Assembly (NCBI GenBank): GCA_945949385.1
Contig: CAMFEL010000040.1
Coordinates: 1-14,292, forward strand
Length of the DNA: 14,292 nucleotides
Reading direction: 5' to 3'
From: an uncultured Clostridia bacterium
GTDB taxonomy: Bacteria > Bacillota > Clostridia > Oscillospirales > CAG-272
The notes beneath the pieces are model-generated. The model was not told where the DNA came from. It searched no databases and worked only from the letters and a program-made list of their open reading frames with translations. Shown here in pieces: positions 1 to 7,058 of this stretch. The position numbers were made by a program, and so were the translations under genes. Positions within the stretch are counted from its first letter, which is position 1. Each line of letters opens with the position of its first letter.

Positions 1-16
1 ATTAGGGCTATGCCCG

Positions 17-46
17 AAAATGAAATACCCCCCGTTTCACGGGGGG
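17..46 (-). terminator. Intrinsic terminator after the degV gene
   Basis: An 8-bp perfect stem (28-35 with 39-46) of six G:C pairs plus GT/AC closes on a 3-nt loop. It begins 8 nt past the degV stop codon. Read on the minus strand, the stem is followed by a T-rich run (TATTTCATTTT). This is the shape of a Rho-independent terminator and probably ends the whole leftward operon. Confidence 0.75.
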
Positions 47-54
47 ATATTTAT

Positions 55-915
55 TTACTGTTCTTTTTCAAAGCCTATCATATGTCCGCCTTTTTCGCAG
101 TAGAAGCTGCAAAGACCGCGGCTGCGGTATATATCGACTGCAGCCGTAGGGAAAGTATCAATGATCTGCTCTTTAAGGGAAAGGGCTGCGGCCTCGTTTC
201 GGCAATGTCCTATTTTGACTTTTCCGCCGCGAACTCCCAATTCTTTCATTATATTAACGATGGCCGACAGTGCTTTTTTCTCTCCGCGGCTTTTTTCCAT
301 GGGATCCAGCTCGCCTTTGTCGCTTGCTTTGCCTACAACTCTTATGCCCAAAAGTCCTGCCGCCTTTGCAACAAAGGGATTTACCCTGCCGTTATTTGCA
401 AGGTTTTTCATGGATTCAAGCATAAATATAAGACCTGTTCTGCTCTTATACTCGGTAATTTTTTCGCAGATTTCCTCATACGGCATTCCGCTCAATATGT
501 ACTCTTTCAGCTTTTCCACGATAAGCCCCGGCTCGGGACCCGCCGACAGAGAGTCAATGACGAAAACGCTGCGGTCGGGATACTCTTCCTCGTAGTCGTG
601 CTTTGCTACTCTTGCTGCGTTACAGCTTCCCGACAGGGCGCCTGTTATGGTTACGCAGAACACTTTTTCCGCATCCCCGAAGTTCTCAAGCCAATCGGAG
701 GACGAGGGACATGCCGTGGTGGACTTGCCCTTATATGCGGAAAGCTCGTCTACCATTTGCTCAACATCGAGTTTTGCGTTATCAACATACTCTTTTGTAT
801 CGGTTATTATCTTCAGGGGAGTCGAAGCAAAGGGTACGCCGTCGAGAAAGTTGAGATCTGCCGAGGAATCGGCCACAATTTTGAATTTTGCTGCTGTTTC
901 TTTAATTTCTGCCAT
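55..915 (-). CDS. DegV family protein (fatty-acid-binding)
   Basis: This 286-residue protein has the normal length of the DegV/FakB family. These cytoplasmic proteins bind a single fatty acid; in FakB they present it to the kinase FakA for phospholipid synthesis. Visible marks are the N-terminal VADSSADL segment (residues 14-21), STTACPSSSDW in the first domain, GALSGSCNAA, and an LxNNGR-type motif where many members have KGGR. The start is supported by AGGAGA 7 nt before the ATG. It is the last gene of the leftward group, 66 nt after the PAP2 gene and just before a terminator. No FakA partner gene is in the window, so the ligand and any role in fatty-acid phosphorylation are unknown. The family call is firm. 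Confidence 0.9.
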   Translation of the reverse strand: MAEIKETAAKFKIVADSSADLNFLDGVPFASTPLKIITDTKEYVDNAKLDVEQMVDELSAYKGKSTTACPSSSDWLENFGDAEKVFCVTITGALSGSCNAARVAKHDYEEEYPDRSVFVIDSLSAGPEPGLIVEKLKEYILSGMPYEEICEKITEYKSRTGLIFMLESMKNLANNGRVNPFVAKAAGLLGIRVVGKASDKGELDPMEKSRGEKKALSAIVNIMKELGVRGGKVKIGHCRNEAAALSLKEQIIDTFPTAAVDIYRSRGLCSFYCEKGGHMIGFEKEQ

Positions 916-981
916 TAAGATGTCTCCTGTAATGCTGCTTCCCGACGGGGATCGAAAAACCGAACACTGCGGTGCTGCGTG

Positions 982-1572
982 TCAGGCGAGCGTTTTTGCC
1001 TTTTTTCTGTTTTCTATTGCTTTCCACACGGCGTTTACTATAATCACTCCGAGAATGCCGTTGATAATTCCCAAAAGAGCGCCAGCGAAGACATCAGTGG
1101 GAAAATGGATATACAGATAAAGTCTTGAAAGTGCTACGCTTACCGCTATTATAAGCGCAGGTATTCCGAAGCGTCTGTCCCTTATCATCAGCACGGTGGC
1201 ACATTCAAAAGAAGCCAGTGTGTGACCTGAGGGGAAGGATGCATCGGAGGGCGCTTTGACAAGAAGCTGATCTATTGTGCGGAGTGCTCCGTCAAGGTCG
1301 TAGGGGCGTACTCTGCCTATGACATTTTTCAGTATTCCGTTGCCTATAATAAGTCCGAGTATAAGGGCGGCGCCCATCATTATGCCTGTTTTGCGAGTTC
1401 TTTTGAAGAACAGAAACAGCACAGCCACGCATATCCAGAATATGCCGCCGTCCCCCAAATGGGTAACAAGAGAGAAAAACACGTCAAGAACGGGACATAC
1501 AATATGCTCCTGTATAAATTTAAGGACTGAAATATCCCAGTTCTGTATGGCTTCGGGAAAATAAGGTACCAT
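982..1572 (-). CDS. PAP2 superfamily membrane phosphatase
   Basis: This 196-residue integral membrane protein carries the full lipid-phosphatase signature: KX6RP (K82, R89, P90), PSGH (residues 114-117) and SRX5HX3D (S149, R150, H156, D160). The catalytic histidines are therefore present. Hydrophobic segments lie near residues 24-36, 43-56, 64-82, 117-130, 137-155 and 161-183. Family members remove phosphate from lipid (pyro)phosphates; BcrC-type members recycle undecaprenyl pyrophosphate on the outer face of the membrane. GGAGGG about 10 nt before the ATG overlaps the stop of the upstream gene, and the gap is only 15 nt, so the two are probably translated from one message. A role in recycling polyprenyl carrier lipid fits the GT2-GtrA and glycosidase genes in the same run, but the substrate is inferred. 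The C-terminus is basic and cytoplasmic. Confidence 0.9.
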   Translation of the reverse strand: MVPYFPEAIQNWDISVLKFIQEHIVCPVLDVFFSLVTHLGDGGIFWICVAVLFLFFKRTRKTGIMMGAALILGLIIGNGILKNVIGRVRPYDLDGALRTIDQLLVKAPSDASFPSGHTLASFECATVLMIRDRRFGIPALIIAVSVALSRLYLYIHFPTDVFAGALLGIINGILGVIIVNAVWKAIENRKKAKTLA

Positions 1573-1587
1573 TATTCTGTTCCCTCC

Positions 1588-2667
1588 TCAGTTTTGGCTC
1601 ATGGCGTATATAAGATATTTTCCGTCAACATTTCTGAGATATACAGTCATATCAAGAAAATCCTTATAATCGGGGTTGCCGTTACGGTGCAGTATATGGG
1701 TAAAGCTTACACGGCAGGAGAAAGTATTGTCGTCGTAGCGCACATATTCCGCGGTTTCCTCATCCGCAAACTCATAGCTTGAATACTCAATTACGAAATT
1801 GTTCTCTACCGTTCTTATATCCTCGTAAAGCTCGGAGGACGGGTCAAAATAGCCTTTAATCTGACCGAAGCCCATTACTGCCACGGTAGAGTCATACTGC
1901 ATATAGACGGCGTATTTCTTGATAGCCTCAAGAATATAGTTGTTAAACTCGCTTTTGAGTGCTTCGTCACTGTTAAGGGCAACGCTGTATACGCCCTTTT
2001 TCTCGCTTGTAACCTCTGCGCCGTTTCCTGCTGCGTCAGTTGCCGTAATAACGGGGGTGCTTATGAGTCCCGTTATTTTATATTTTTCAAGATATACACC
2101 GCTGACTCCCTCGGGCATATGCTTACAGGAGTCGGTCTCTATATCCTTTTCCGTTATGCAGTCTTCCCCTGCTTCGACGCCGTTTACATACACCTTATAG
2201 CCCTTGGGCGCTGTGACAGTGACTGCGGATTTTGAGCCTGTAAAGACTTCAAAACCGCCTGCATCGTATTCTTTGAACTTTGATGTACCGTTTTCTTTTT
2301 CCGTCAGCAGAAATGACGCAATTTTTTCGTCACCGGCTTTTACTATATACTTATATGTCGTTTTATCCGTGGAGGAGACTCTCATATACTCAAGGGTTTT
2401 GCCGCTTGTGGCGTTTTCGAGATACGCGACGATGTTTTCTTTTGTCTCAAATTTTGAGCCGCTTGAATTGCACATATCTACATAACCGGCCGCGTCAAAA
2501 TCAGCGAATACTTTTTCAAAGGTCTCTTTGGCAAGGTGCTTGGGCTGTGCAGCTTCGTAGCCGCGCATCCAATTGACGCCCATTATGACAAGTACGGCAA
2601 GAGTCACCAGAAACAGTACTACTACTGCCCAGTATATTTTCCAGAAAACAGATTTTTTTGCTTTCAT
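1588..2667 (-). CDS. Single-pass membrane-anchored extracellular protein, function unknown
   Basis: I do not recognise a named family with certainty. The 359-residue product starts with a basic stretch and one strong membrane helix (about residues 11-33). The rest is hydrophilic and presumably outside the cell. Residues about 45-145 and 235-359 each look like small alpha/beta folds of NTF2-like type, a helix-rich start followed by strands ending in a 'DGKYLIY' strand. Between them, APKGYKVYVNG (residues 153-163) resembles the small beta domain found in TcaA/YvbJ-type Firmicute envelope proteins. No catalytic motif is visible. AAGGAG 8 nt before the ATG supports the start. The gene sits 12 nt after the phosphodiester glycosidase gene and 15 nt before the PAP2 gene, so a scaffolding or sensing role in the same envelope process is possible but is only inference. 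Confidence 0.75.
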   Translation of the reverse strand: MKAKKSVFWKIYWAVVVLFLVTLAVLVIMGVNWMRGYEAAQPKHLAKETFEKVFADFDAAGYVDMCNSSGSKFETKENIVAYLENATSGKTLEYMRVSSTDKTTYKYIVKAGDEKIASFLLTEKENGTSKFKEYDAGGFEVFTGSKSAVTVTAPKGYKVYVNGVEAGEDCITEKDIETDSCKHMPEGVSGVYLEKYKITGLISTPVITATDAAGNGAEVTSEKKGVYSVALNSDEALKSEFNNYILEAIKKYAVYMQYDSTVAVMGFGQIKGYFDPSSELYEDIRTVENNFVIEYSSYEFADEETAEYVRYDDNTFSCRVSFTHILHRNGNPDYKDFLDMTVYLRNVDGKYLIYAMSQN

Positions 2668-2679
2668 TCGAAATACTCC

Positions 2680-4593
2680 TTACGCTTCCGGCTTTACCAT
2701 GAAGAAGGTAGGTATTCTTCTGGGGTTTGTAAAAGCCTTATAGTTGTTGACAAGTCCCTGAAGCTGATATTCGTCAAGGGTGGATTTGTCTACTTCATAC
2801 TTATCGTAATAGTCTCTGTAATACATCATTGCGGAGGAGCCGCCGTCAAGCATACCCGCGGATACGGCACCGTAGGAAACCATCATGTCTATCATATCGT
2901 TATGGGTGGCTCCGAGACTTGAAGCGGTTCTGCCGTCGGTTACTATCATAATAACCGTACCGTCATCGCGCTGACCGATAGCGGTGCGCTGAGAGGTTCC
3001 CGTATTGCCGTCCTGATAATAGAATTTAAGGTCGTCGCCATCGCGCTCAATAAGGGTATTGCCGGTCTGGAATGATACGGCGTCCCTTACTCCCAGCTCG
3101 TTGGCTTCTTTCTGGGTCATACCCTCTTTGACTATAAGCTTGTTTTCGTTTGTAAAGCCCATAAAGGTCTTTTTAGAGCCGTCGTCAAAGACGCACTCGC
3201 CCTTTGAATATGTAAGTCCCAGGGGGGCGTATCCGGAACCGTGACCGCCGTTATCCAGAAATTCGCCGCCGTTGATACATGCAACCGCTCCGTATCTGTC
3301 CGCCGCCTGGAATATGTTTACTCCGGCGGTTGCGTTGGAAAAATCGTCGGTGGAAGTGCCCACGAAAACGCGGGTAGGATCCTTAACAAGCAGGACATAC
3401 GCTTTATATGTGGTGCCGTTGACGGTTTCGAAAATCATACCGTCCTGAGCGTTTGCCCACTCGTCCTCGGTGATATCTGCGCTGCTGTCTCCGTAATCGT
3501 CTATGGACACCACATCCTCAACGACCTTTTCGCTGTCGGCAAGAATAGCTGCAACTTTGTCCTTTGAAAGCACAAGATACGGCACCCATTTTGTTGCGCT
3601 TGCCTGCATTGCGGAATTGACCAAAAGATTGCGGACGGTCTCGCTGGGACCGTATGCAACGGTAAGAAGCGCCGTATATACAAGAACTACCGCCATAATT
3701 ATTGCGGTAAGCAGGACGAAAAAGCTTCTGCCTATATATGTGCCGACTCCTGCCTTCTTTTTGCCCGTATATCCGCGGGAGGCAGAGGTGCGGCGGATAC
3801 TGCCTGTTCTTCCCATATCTATAACATCCACATCGCCGCCGTTGTCGGGAGTTTTCGCTTCTCCGGTCAGGGCGAACATCATGGCGCGGCTTTCGCTTTC
3901 GCTGAGATTCTTCTTGAAAATGTGAGAATCCGTATCTTCAAGGGCGGCGCGGCGCTGAGGGGCGTTCCCGCGAGGGGCTTGTGATGCCTGAGTCTGCACT
4001 CCCTGCGCATTTCGTGCACTCTGTGAATACTGCGGAGCTTGTGCGTTTTGTGCTGCGGGGCGTCTGTTCATATATGCAGGCTGCTGTGCGCTTGCGTCAG
4101 ACGCGGGGCGCTGTGCTGCGGGTCGCGGTGTTGCTGATGGTGCTCTTCCCTGCATTTGAGGTATCTGCTGTGCTCCGACAGCATTTCTCTGAGTCTGAAC
4201 CGCATTGGGTGCGGGAGTTCTGCGATGCGCCTCTGTGGATGCGCTTCGCGCTCCCTGCTGTGCAGAGGGAGTGCGGTATGTGCCCGCAGCCATACTGTCA
4301 TAAGCGCTTCTTCCTGCGGAGGGAACGTTACGCTGTGCGGGATTTGCGCGGTTTTGCGCATTCTGCATATTCGCGGGGCGCACCGGTGTGGGTCGGGGTC
4401 TCTGCGAACTTTGTGCAGTGGGTCTGCGCTGTACGGTGCCTTCTCCCGAAGTCTGTGCGGTGCGCTTAGAAGCGGGTTCTGCACTGCTGCGAGCATCATC
4501 GGGAGACATTCCTATTTTTGCAAGGCGAGCCTGTCTTGCGGCTGCCTGCTCTTTTTGCTCTCTTATATAGTTTTCCTTGAAATCACTTTCCAT
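2680..4593 (-). CDS. Membrane-anchored phosphodiester glycosidase (NAGPA domain) with long disordered N-terminal tail
   Basis: The 637-residue product has three parts. Residues about 31-215 are low complexity, dominated by Gln, Ala, Pro, Arg, Ser and Asn, and should be disordered. One membrane helix lies at about 290-313, preceded by a basic KKK segment, which puts the tail in the cytoplasm and the C-terminus outside. Residues about 395-634 match the phosphodiester glycosidase (NAGPA, 'uncovering enzyme') domain: INGGEF (440-445), QRTAIG (535-540), VTDGR (551-555) and the hallmark LDGGSS (582-587). Known members hydrolyse sugar-1-phosphodiesters. In a Gram-positive envelope a teichoic-acid-like or lipid-linked phosphodiester is a plausible substrate, but this is inferred. 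The start codon overlaps the GT2-GtrA stop (TAATG) and has no good Shine-Dalgarno at normal spacing, suggesting translational coupling. The tail is unusual for this family. Confidence 0.88.
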   Translation of the reverse strand: MESDFKENYIREQKEQAAARQARLAKIGMSPDDARSSAEPASKRTAQTSGEGTVQRRPTAQSSQRPRPTPVRPANMQNAQNRANPAQRNVPSAGRSAYDSMAAGTYRTPSAQQGARSASTEAHRRTPAPNAVQTQRNAVGAQQIPQMQGRAPSATPRPAAQRPASDASAQQPAYMNRRPAAQNAQAPQYSQSARNAQGVQTQASQAPRGNAPQRRAALEDTDSHIFKKNLSESESRAMMFALTGEAKTPDNGGDVDVIDMGRTGSIRRTSASRGYTGKKKAGVGTYIGRSFFVLLTAIIMAVVLVYTALLTVAYGPSETVRNLLVNSAMQASATKWVPYLVLSKDKVAAILADSEKVVEDVVSIDDYGDSSADITEDEWANAQDGMIFETVNGTTYKAYVLLVKDPTRVFVGTSTDDFSNATAGVNIFQAADRYGAVACINGGEFLDNGGHGSGYAPLGLTYSKGECVFDDGSKKTFMGFTNENKLIVKEGMTQKEANELGVRDAVSFQTGNTLIERDGDDLKFYYQDGNTGTSQRTAIGQRDDGTVIMIVTDGRTASSLGATHNDMIDMMVSYGAVSAGMLDGGSSAMMYYRDYYDKYEVDKSTLDEYQLQGLVNNYKAFTNPRRIPTFFMVKPEA

Positions 4594-5714
4594 TAAGCGT
4601 TACCAGCCTTTTTGAACACAAATTTTCTTTGGATATTGTAGCTTACAAGGTACAGGACAAAGTCAATAGGCAGCTTTATAAGCGGCTGCAGCCATTTTTC
4701 TCCGAAGGTATTGCTTATCCAATCAAAACTGGACAGACCGAGGGAGACATAATGCAGTGACACTGTACTTACGAAGAGTATGCACACCGCCAGAATATAG
4801 TATTTAACCATTGTCCAGCCCAGTTTTCCGCCGCCCTTATTGAATATATGTCTGTTTATGAAGAAATTAAGCATTGAGGAAATTATGCGGGCGCTGACGG
4901 TGGATATTGCAGTGTCTGCCATGCTGTTTTCGCCGAATACGCCGCTGAGCCAGTAATGCAGACCGGTAAACAGCAGCCAGTCAAGTGCGTAACAGACCAT
5001 GGAGCTGCCCATGAATTTTATAAAGGAGGAGGTTAAAATGTATTTGAATATCAGTCCGTATATTTTCGCGGAATCGCGGAAGGCTCTGAAATGGGAGCTT
5101 TTGTTTTCCTCGAGATAGACGGTTTTGATTTTGACCTCGGTGAAAGGCAGTCTCTGCCTTCTCATTGTCAGGAGTACATTTGTTTCGTATTCGTAGCGAT
5201 CCCCCGACACCTCTGTCATTGCCGGTATAAGTGCAGCGGGAATTGCGCGCAGACCCGTCTGTGTGTCGCTGACTTTAATGCCTACAATCAGGCGGAATAC
5301 AAGTGATGTTGCTCTGTTGCCGAAGCGGCTGCGTGCAGGTACGTTATCCTGCGAGAAATCGCGCACACCCAGAACTGTATTCCCTGTTCTGAGCATTTCC
5401 TCGGACACGGCTTTCACATCTTCCGGTCGGTGCTGACCGTCACCGTCTGCCGTGACGACTCCCGATGTTGTTCTGTTTTCCGCGTACCACTTGAAAGCTG
5501 TTTTCAGAGCCGCGCCTTTGCCGCGGTTTTCAGTGTGGGTCAGAACGGTACAGGTGTTCTTTTCGCGGAGCATGTCAAAATACTTACTGTATTCCTCGCC
5601 GCCTCCGTCGTCTACTACAATAATATCGTCGAAGCCTGCCGCTTCAAGCCCTTCCACCGTGGAAAGCAACTTTTCGTCGGGCTTGTACGACGGAAGCACT
5701 ACTGTTATGTCCAT
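4593..5714 (-). CDS. GT2 glycosyltransferase fused to a GtrA-like membrane domain
   Basis: Residues 1 to about 205 form a family 2 glycosyltransferase: the first strand ITVVLPSY, VVDDGGG (33-39), the metal/nucleotide motif ADGDGQH (89-95) and SDTQTGLRA (149-157). That pattern is typical of polyprenyl-phosphate hexose synthases such as dolichol-phosphate mannose synthase relatives. Residues about 230-367 form a GtrA-like domain with four hydrophobic segments, the 'FMGSSMVCYALDWLLF' entry helix and the RIISSMLNFFINR motif. GtrA proteins are thought to help move a polyprenyl-linked sugar across the membrane, so this single chain may both charge the carrier and help flip it. AAAGGAC lies about 10 nt before the ATG. 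The gene starts 25 nt after capA and overlaps the glycosidase gene by 1 nt. The sugar transferred cannot be told from sequence. Confidence 0.9.
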   Translation of the reverse strand: MDITVVLPSYKPDEKLLSTVEGLEAAGFDDIIVVDDGGGEEYSKYFDMLREKNTCTVLTHTENRGKGAALKTAFKWYAENRTTSGVVTADGDGQHRPEDVKAVSEEMLRTGNTVLGVRDFSQDNVPARSRFGNRATSLVFRLIVGIKVSDTQTGLRAIPAALIPAMTEVSGDRYEYETNVLLTMRRQRLPFTEVKIKTVYLEENKSSHFRAFRDSAKIYGLIFKYILTSSFIKFMGSSMVCYALDWLLFTGLHYWLSGVFGENSMADTAISTVSARIISSMLNFFINRHIFNKGGGKLGWTMVKYYILAVCILFVSTVSLHYVSLGLSSFDWISNTFGEKWLQPLIKLPIDFVLYLVSYNIQRKFVFKKAGNA

Positions 5715-5739
5715 ATATTTTTATGTCCTTTTATGATTT

Positions 5740-6951
5740 CTATTTCATATAATCCGGCAAAAATTCGCCGTCTACCGTATCGGTCACATATTTTTTCAGA
5801 GATGCAAGGGATATGGGGTTATTATAATAGGTGCGTACCGCGTGGGAAGCGGCAAGCTCTTCGGTGTAGTCCTTCAGAAGGTACACTTTGTTATTATAGA
5901 AATTCGCGGGATAATGGCAGACGGTTGGGATGAACTGTGGATTATTAACGGAGGTACCGCTGCTGTTTTTGACTATATCAAAGGTTATGATTCCGCCGGG
6001 AACATTATAGTCGTATGCCTGCTCATGGACAAAATTGCCGAGAGAATAGACGCAGAGGCATTTCTTGCCGTCGATGCCTTCAAGCCATTCAACAGGTTGG
6101 ATAACATGGGGATGGTGTCCGATTATAACATCGGCGCCCGCTTTTGCCATTATATCGGCGTATTTTTTCTGCTCGTCATTTGGCTGCATTGCGCCCTCGT
6201 CGCCCCAGTGTACGCTGACGATGACGAAATCGGCGTTTTCTCTCGCCTCTGCTACATCGCCGGCAACATCAGACTGTTTGAGGTAAGGCGCCCACAGCCC
6301 CTCTTTTGCGGGGTCTTCATTGAGATTGGTGCCGTAGGTATAGGAAACAAAAGCTATCTTTATGCCGTTCTTTTCGAGATAAGAGATGTATCTTCCGCTA
6401 TCCTTTTCCTCGTAGCAGCCCACCACAAATGCTCCGTGACTGTTCCAGTTATCGTAGGAGTCGCGAATTCCTTTGGCGCCCTTGTCAAGCATATGGTTAT
6501 TGGCAAGGTTGATAACGTCGAAGCCTGCACCCATTACATCGGCGCAAAGCTCAACGGGACTGTTGAATGTGGGATACGACTCCGGCGCAAAGCTTTGCGA
6601 CACGGGAGTTTCCTGATTTATAAATGCTATGTCCGCAGAGCTTATAAGCTCTTTTACATTTTCGTATATGGGGGAGAAATTGTAGCTTCTCCCGTCGGAG
6701 GAAGCCTGTGCAGCGGCATCACGGTACGTGCCGTAGTAGATAATATTGTCGCCGCAGCCTGCAAATGAAACTTTTGTTTCTGGTATTTCTACCGGCGGAT
6801 CGGTCTCGGCAGCAGTGTCAGAGGTGACGGGCTCGCTTTGCAAAGGCGCGGTGCTGTCCTCCGGCTTGTCCCCGGAACCGACAGGACGAAGTCCGCATGA
6901 GCACAGAAGCAGCACGCACAGAAGCAGCACTGACATAATTCTTATCTTCAA
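5740..6951 (-). CDS. CapA-family lipoprotein (poly-gamma-glutamate synthesis-type metallophosphatase fold)
   Basis: The product is a CapA/PgsA-type protein. It shows AGCGDN (64-69), FINQETP (110-116), LANNH (149-153), SVHWG (246-250), GHHPHV (278-283) and YSLGNFV, the usual metal-binding set of this calcineurin-like fold. I choose a TTG start at 6951 (403 residues): GGAGG stands 8 nt before it, and the product then opens with a perfect lipoprotein signal, a short basic stretch, a Leu/Cys-rich hydrophobic core and the lipobox LCSC (residues 16-19, Cys19 lipidated). Longer starts add 15 polar residues and lose the ribosome site. A Ser/Thr/Asp/Pro-rich linker (about 20-60) joins the anchor to the domain. 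No CapB/CapC ligase genes are nearby, so true poly-glutamate synthesis is not supported; an envelope hydrolase role is equally possible. It is probably the first gene of the leftward operon. Confidence 0.9.
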   Translation of the reverse strand: MKIRIMSVLLLCVLLLCSCGLRPVGSGDKPEDSTAPLQSEPVTSDTAAETDPPVEIPETKVSFAGCGDNIIYYGTYRDAAAQASSDGRSYNFSPIYENVKELISSADIAFINQETPVSQSFAPESYPTFNSPVELCADVMGAGFDVINLANNHMLDKGAKGIRDSYDNWNSHGAFVVGCYEEKDSGRYISYLEKNGIKIAFVSYTYGTNLNEDPAKEGLWAPYLKQSDVAGDVAEARENADFVIVSVHWGDEGAMQPNDEQKKYADIMAKAGADVIIGHHPHVIQPVEWLEGIDGKKCLCVYSLGNFVHEQAYDYNVPGGIITFDIVKNSSGTSVNNPQFIPTVCHYPANFYNNKVYLLKDYTEELAASHAVRTYYNNPISLASLKKYVTDTVDGEFLPDYMK

Positions 6952-6984
6952 GCCATAATCCTCCAATATAATATATTTGTTACT

Positions 6985-7013
6985 ATAATAACACAATTTT
7001 TATATTAAATCAA
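6985..7013 (-). promoter_or_regulatory. Vegetative-type promoter for the capA operon
   Basis: On the minus strand TTGATT (7013-7008) and TATTAT (6990-6985) are separated by exactly 17 nt, in an A/T-rich stretch. This predicts a transcript start near 6978 and a leader of about 27 nt that includes the GGAGG site of capA. No terminator is visible between sigK and this site, so read-through from sigK is also possible. Confidence 0.55.
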
Positions 7014-7025
7014 TCCTTTATTTGA

Positions 7026-7050
7026 ATTATATGACAATCACGGCGGGTAT
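7026..7050 (-). promoter_or_regulatory. Possible SigE-type sporulation promoter upstream of capA
   Basis: On the minus strand the octamer CATATAAT (7033-7026) lies 14 nt after an ATA core (7050-7048). The Bacillus SigE consensus is an ATA-centred -35 and a CATACAmT -10 with a 13-15 nt spacer. The -10 differs at one base, and the flanks of the -35 are poor. Chance occurrence in A/T-rich DNA is likely enough that this is a weak call. Confidence 0.25.
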
Positions 7051-7058
7051 TTGCTTTA

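Noticed and set aside
10..918. 302-codon open frame on the plus strand opposite the degV gene
   Set aside because: It is antisense to a clearly conserved DegV protein, lacks a ribosome site, and encodes a Cys/Phe/Tyr-rich composition typical of a shadow frame.
916..981. Hairpin in the gap between the PAP2 and degV genes
   Set aside because: The stem is about 5 bp with a bulge and the T-run is displaced. It is too weak to call a terminator.
3981..4499. Several overlapping frames on both strands in the low-complexity region of the glycosidase gene
   Set aside because: GC-rich repetitive codons for Gln, Ala, Pro and Arg create open frames in all readings. Only the frame continuous with the membrane helix and NAGPA domain is supported.
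5842..6768. 308-codon open frame on the plus strand opposite capA
   Set aside because: The opposite strand carries all CapA motifs. This frame has no Shine-Dalgarno or recognisable domain and follows from codon bias of the real gene.
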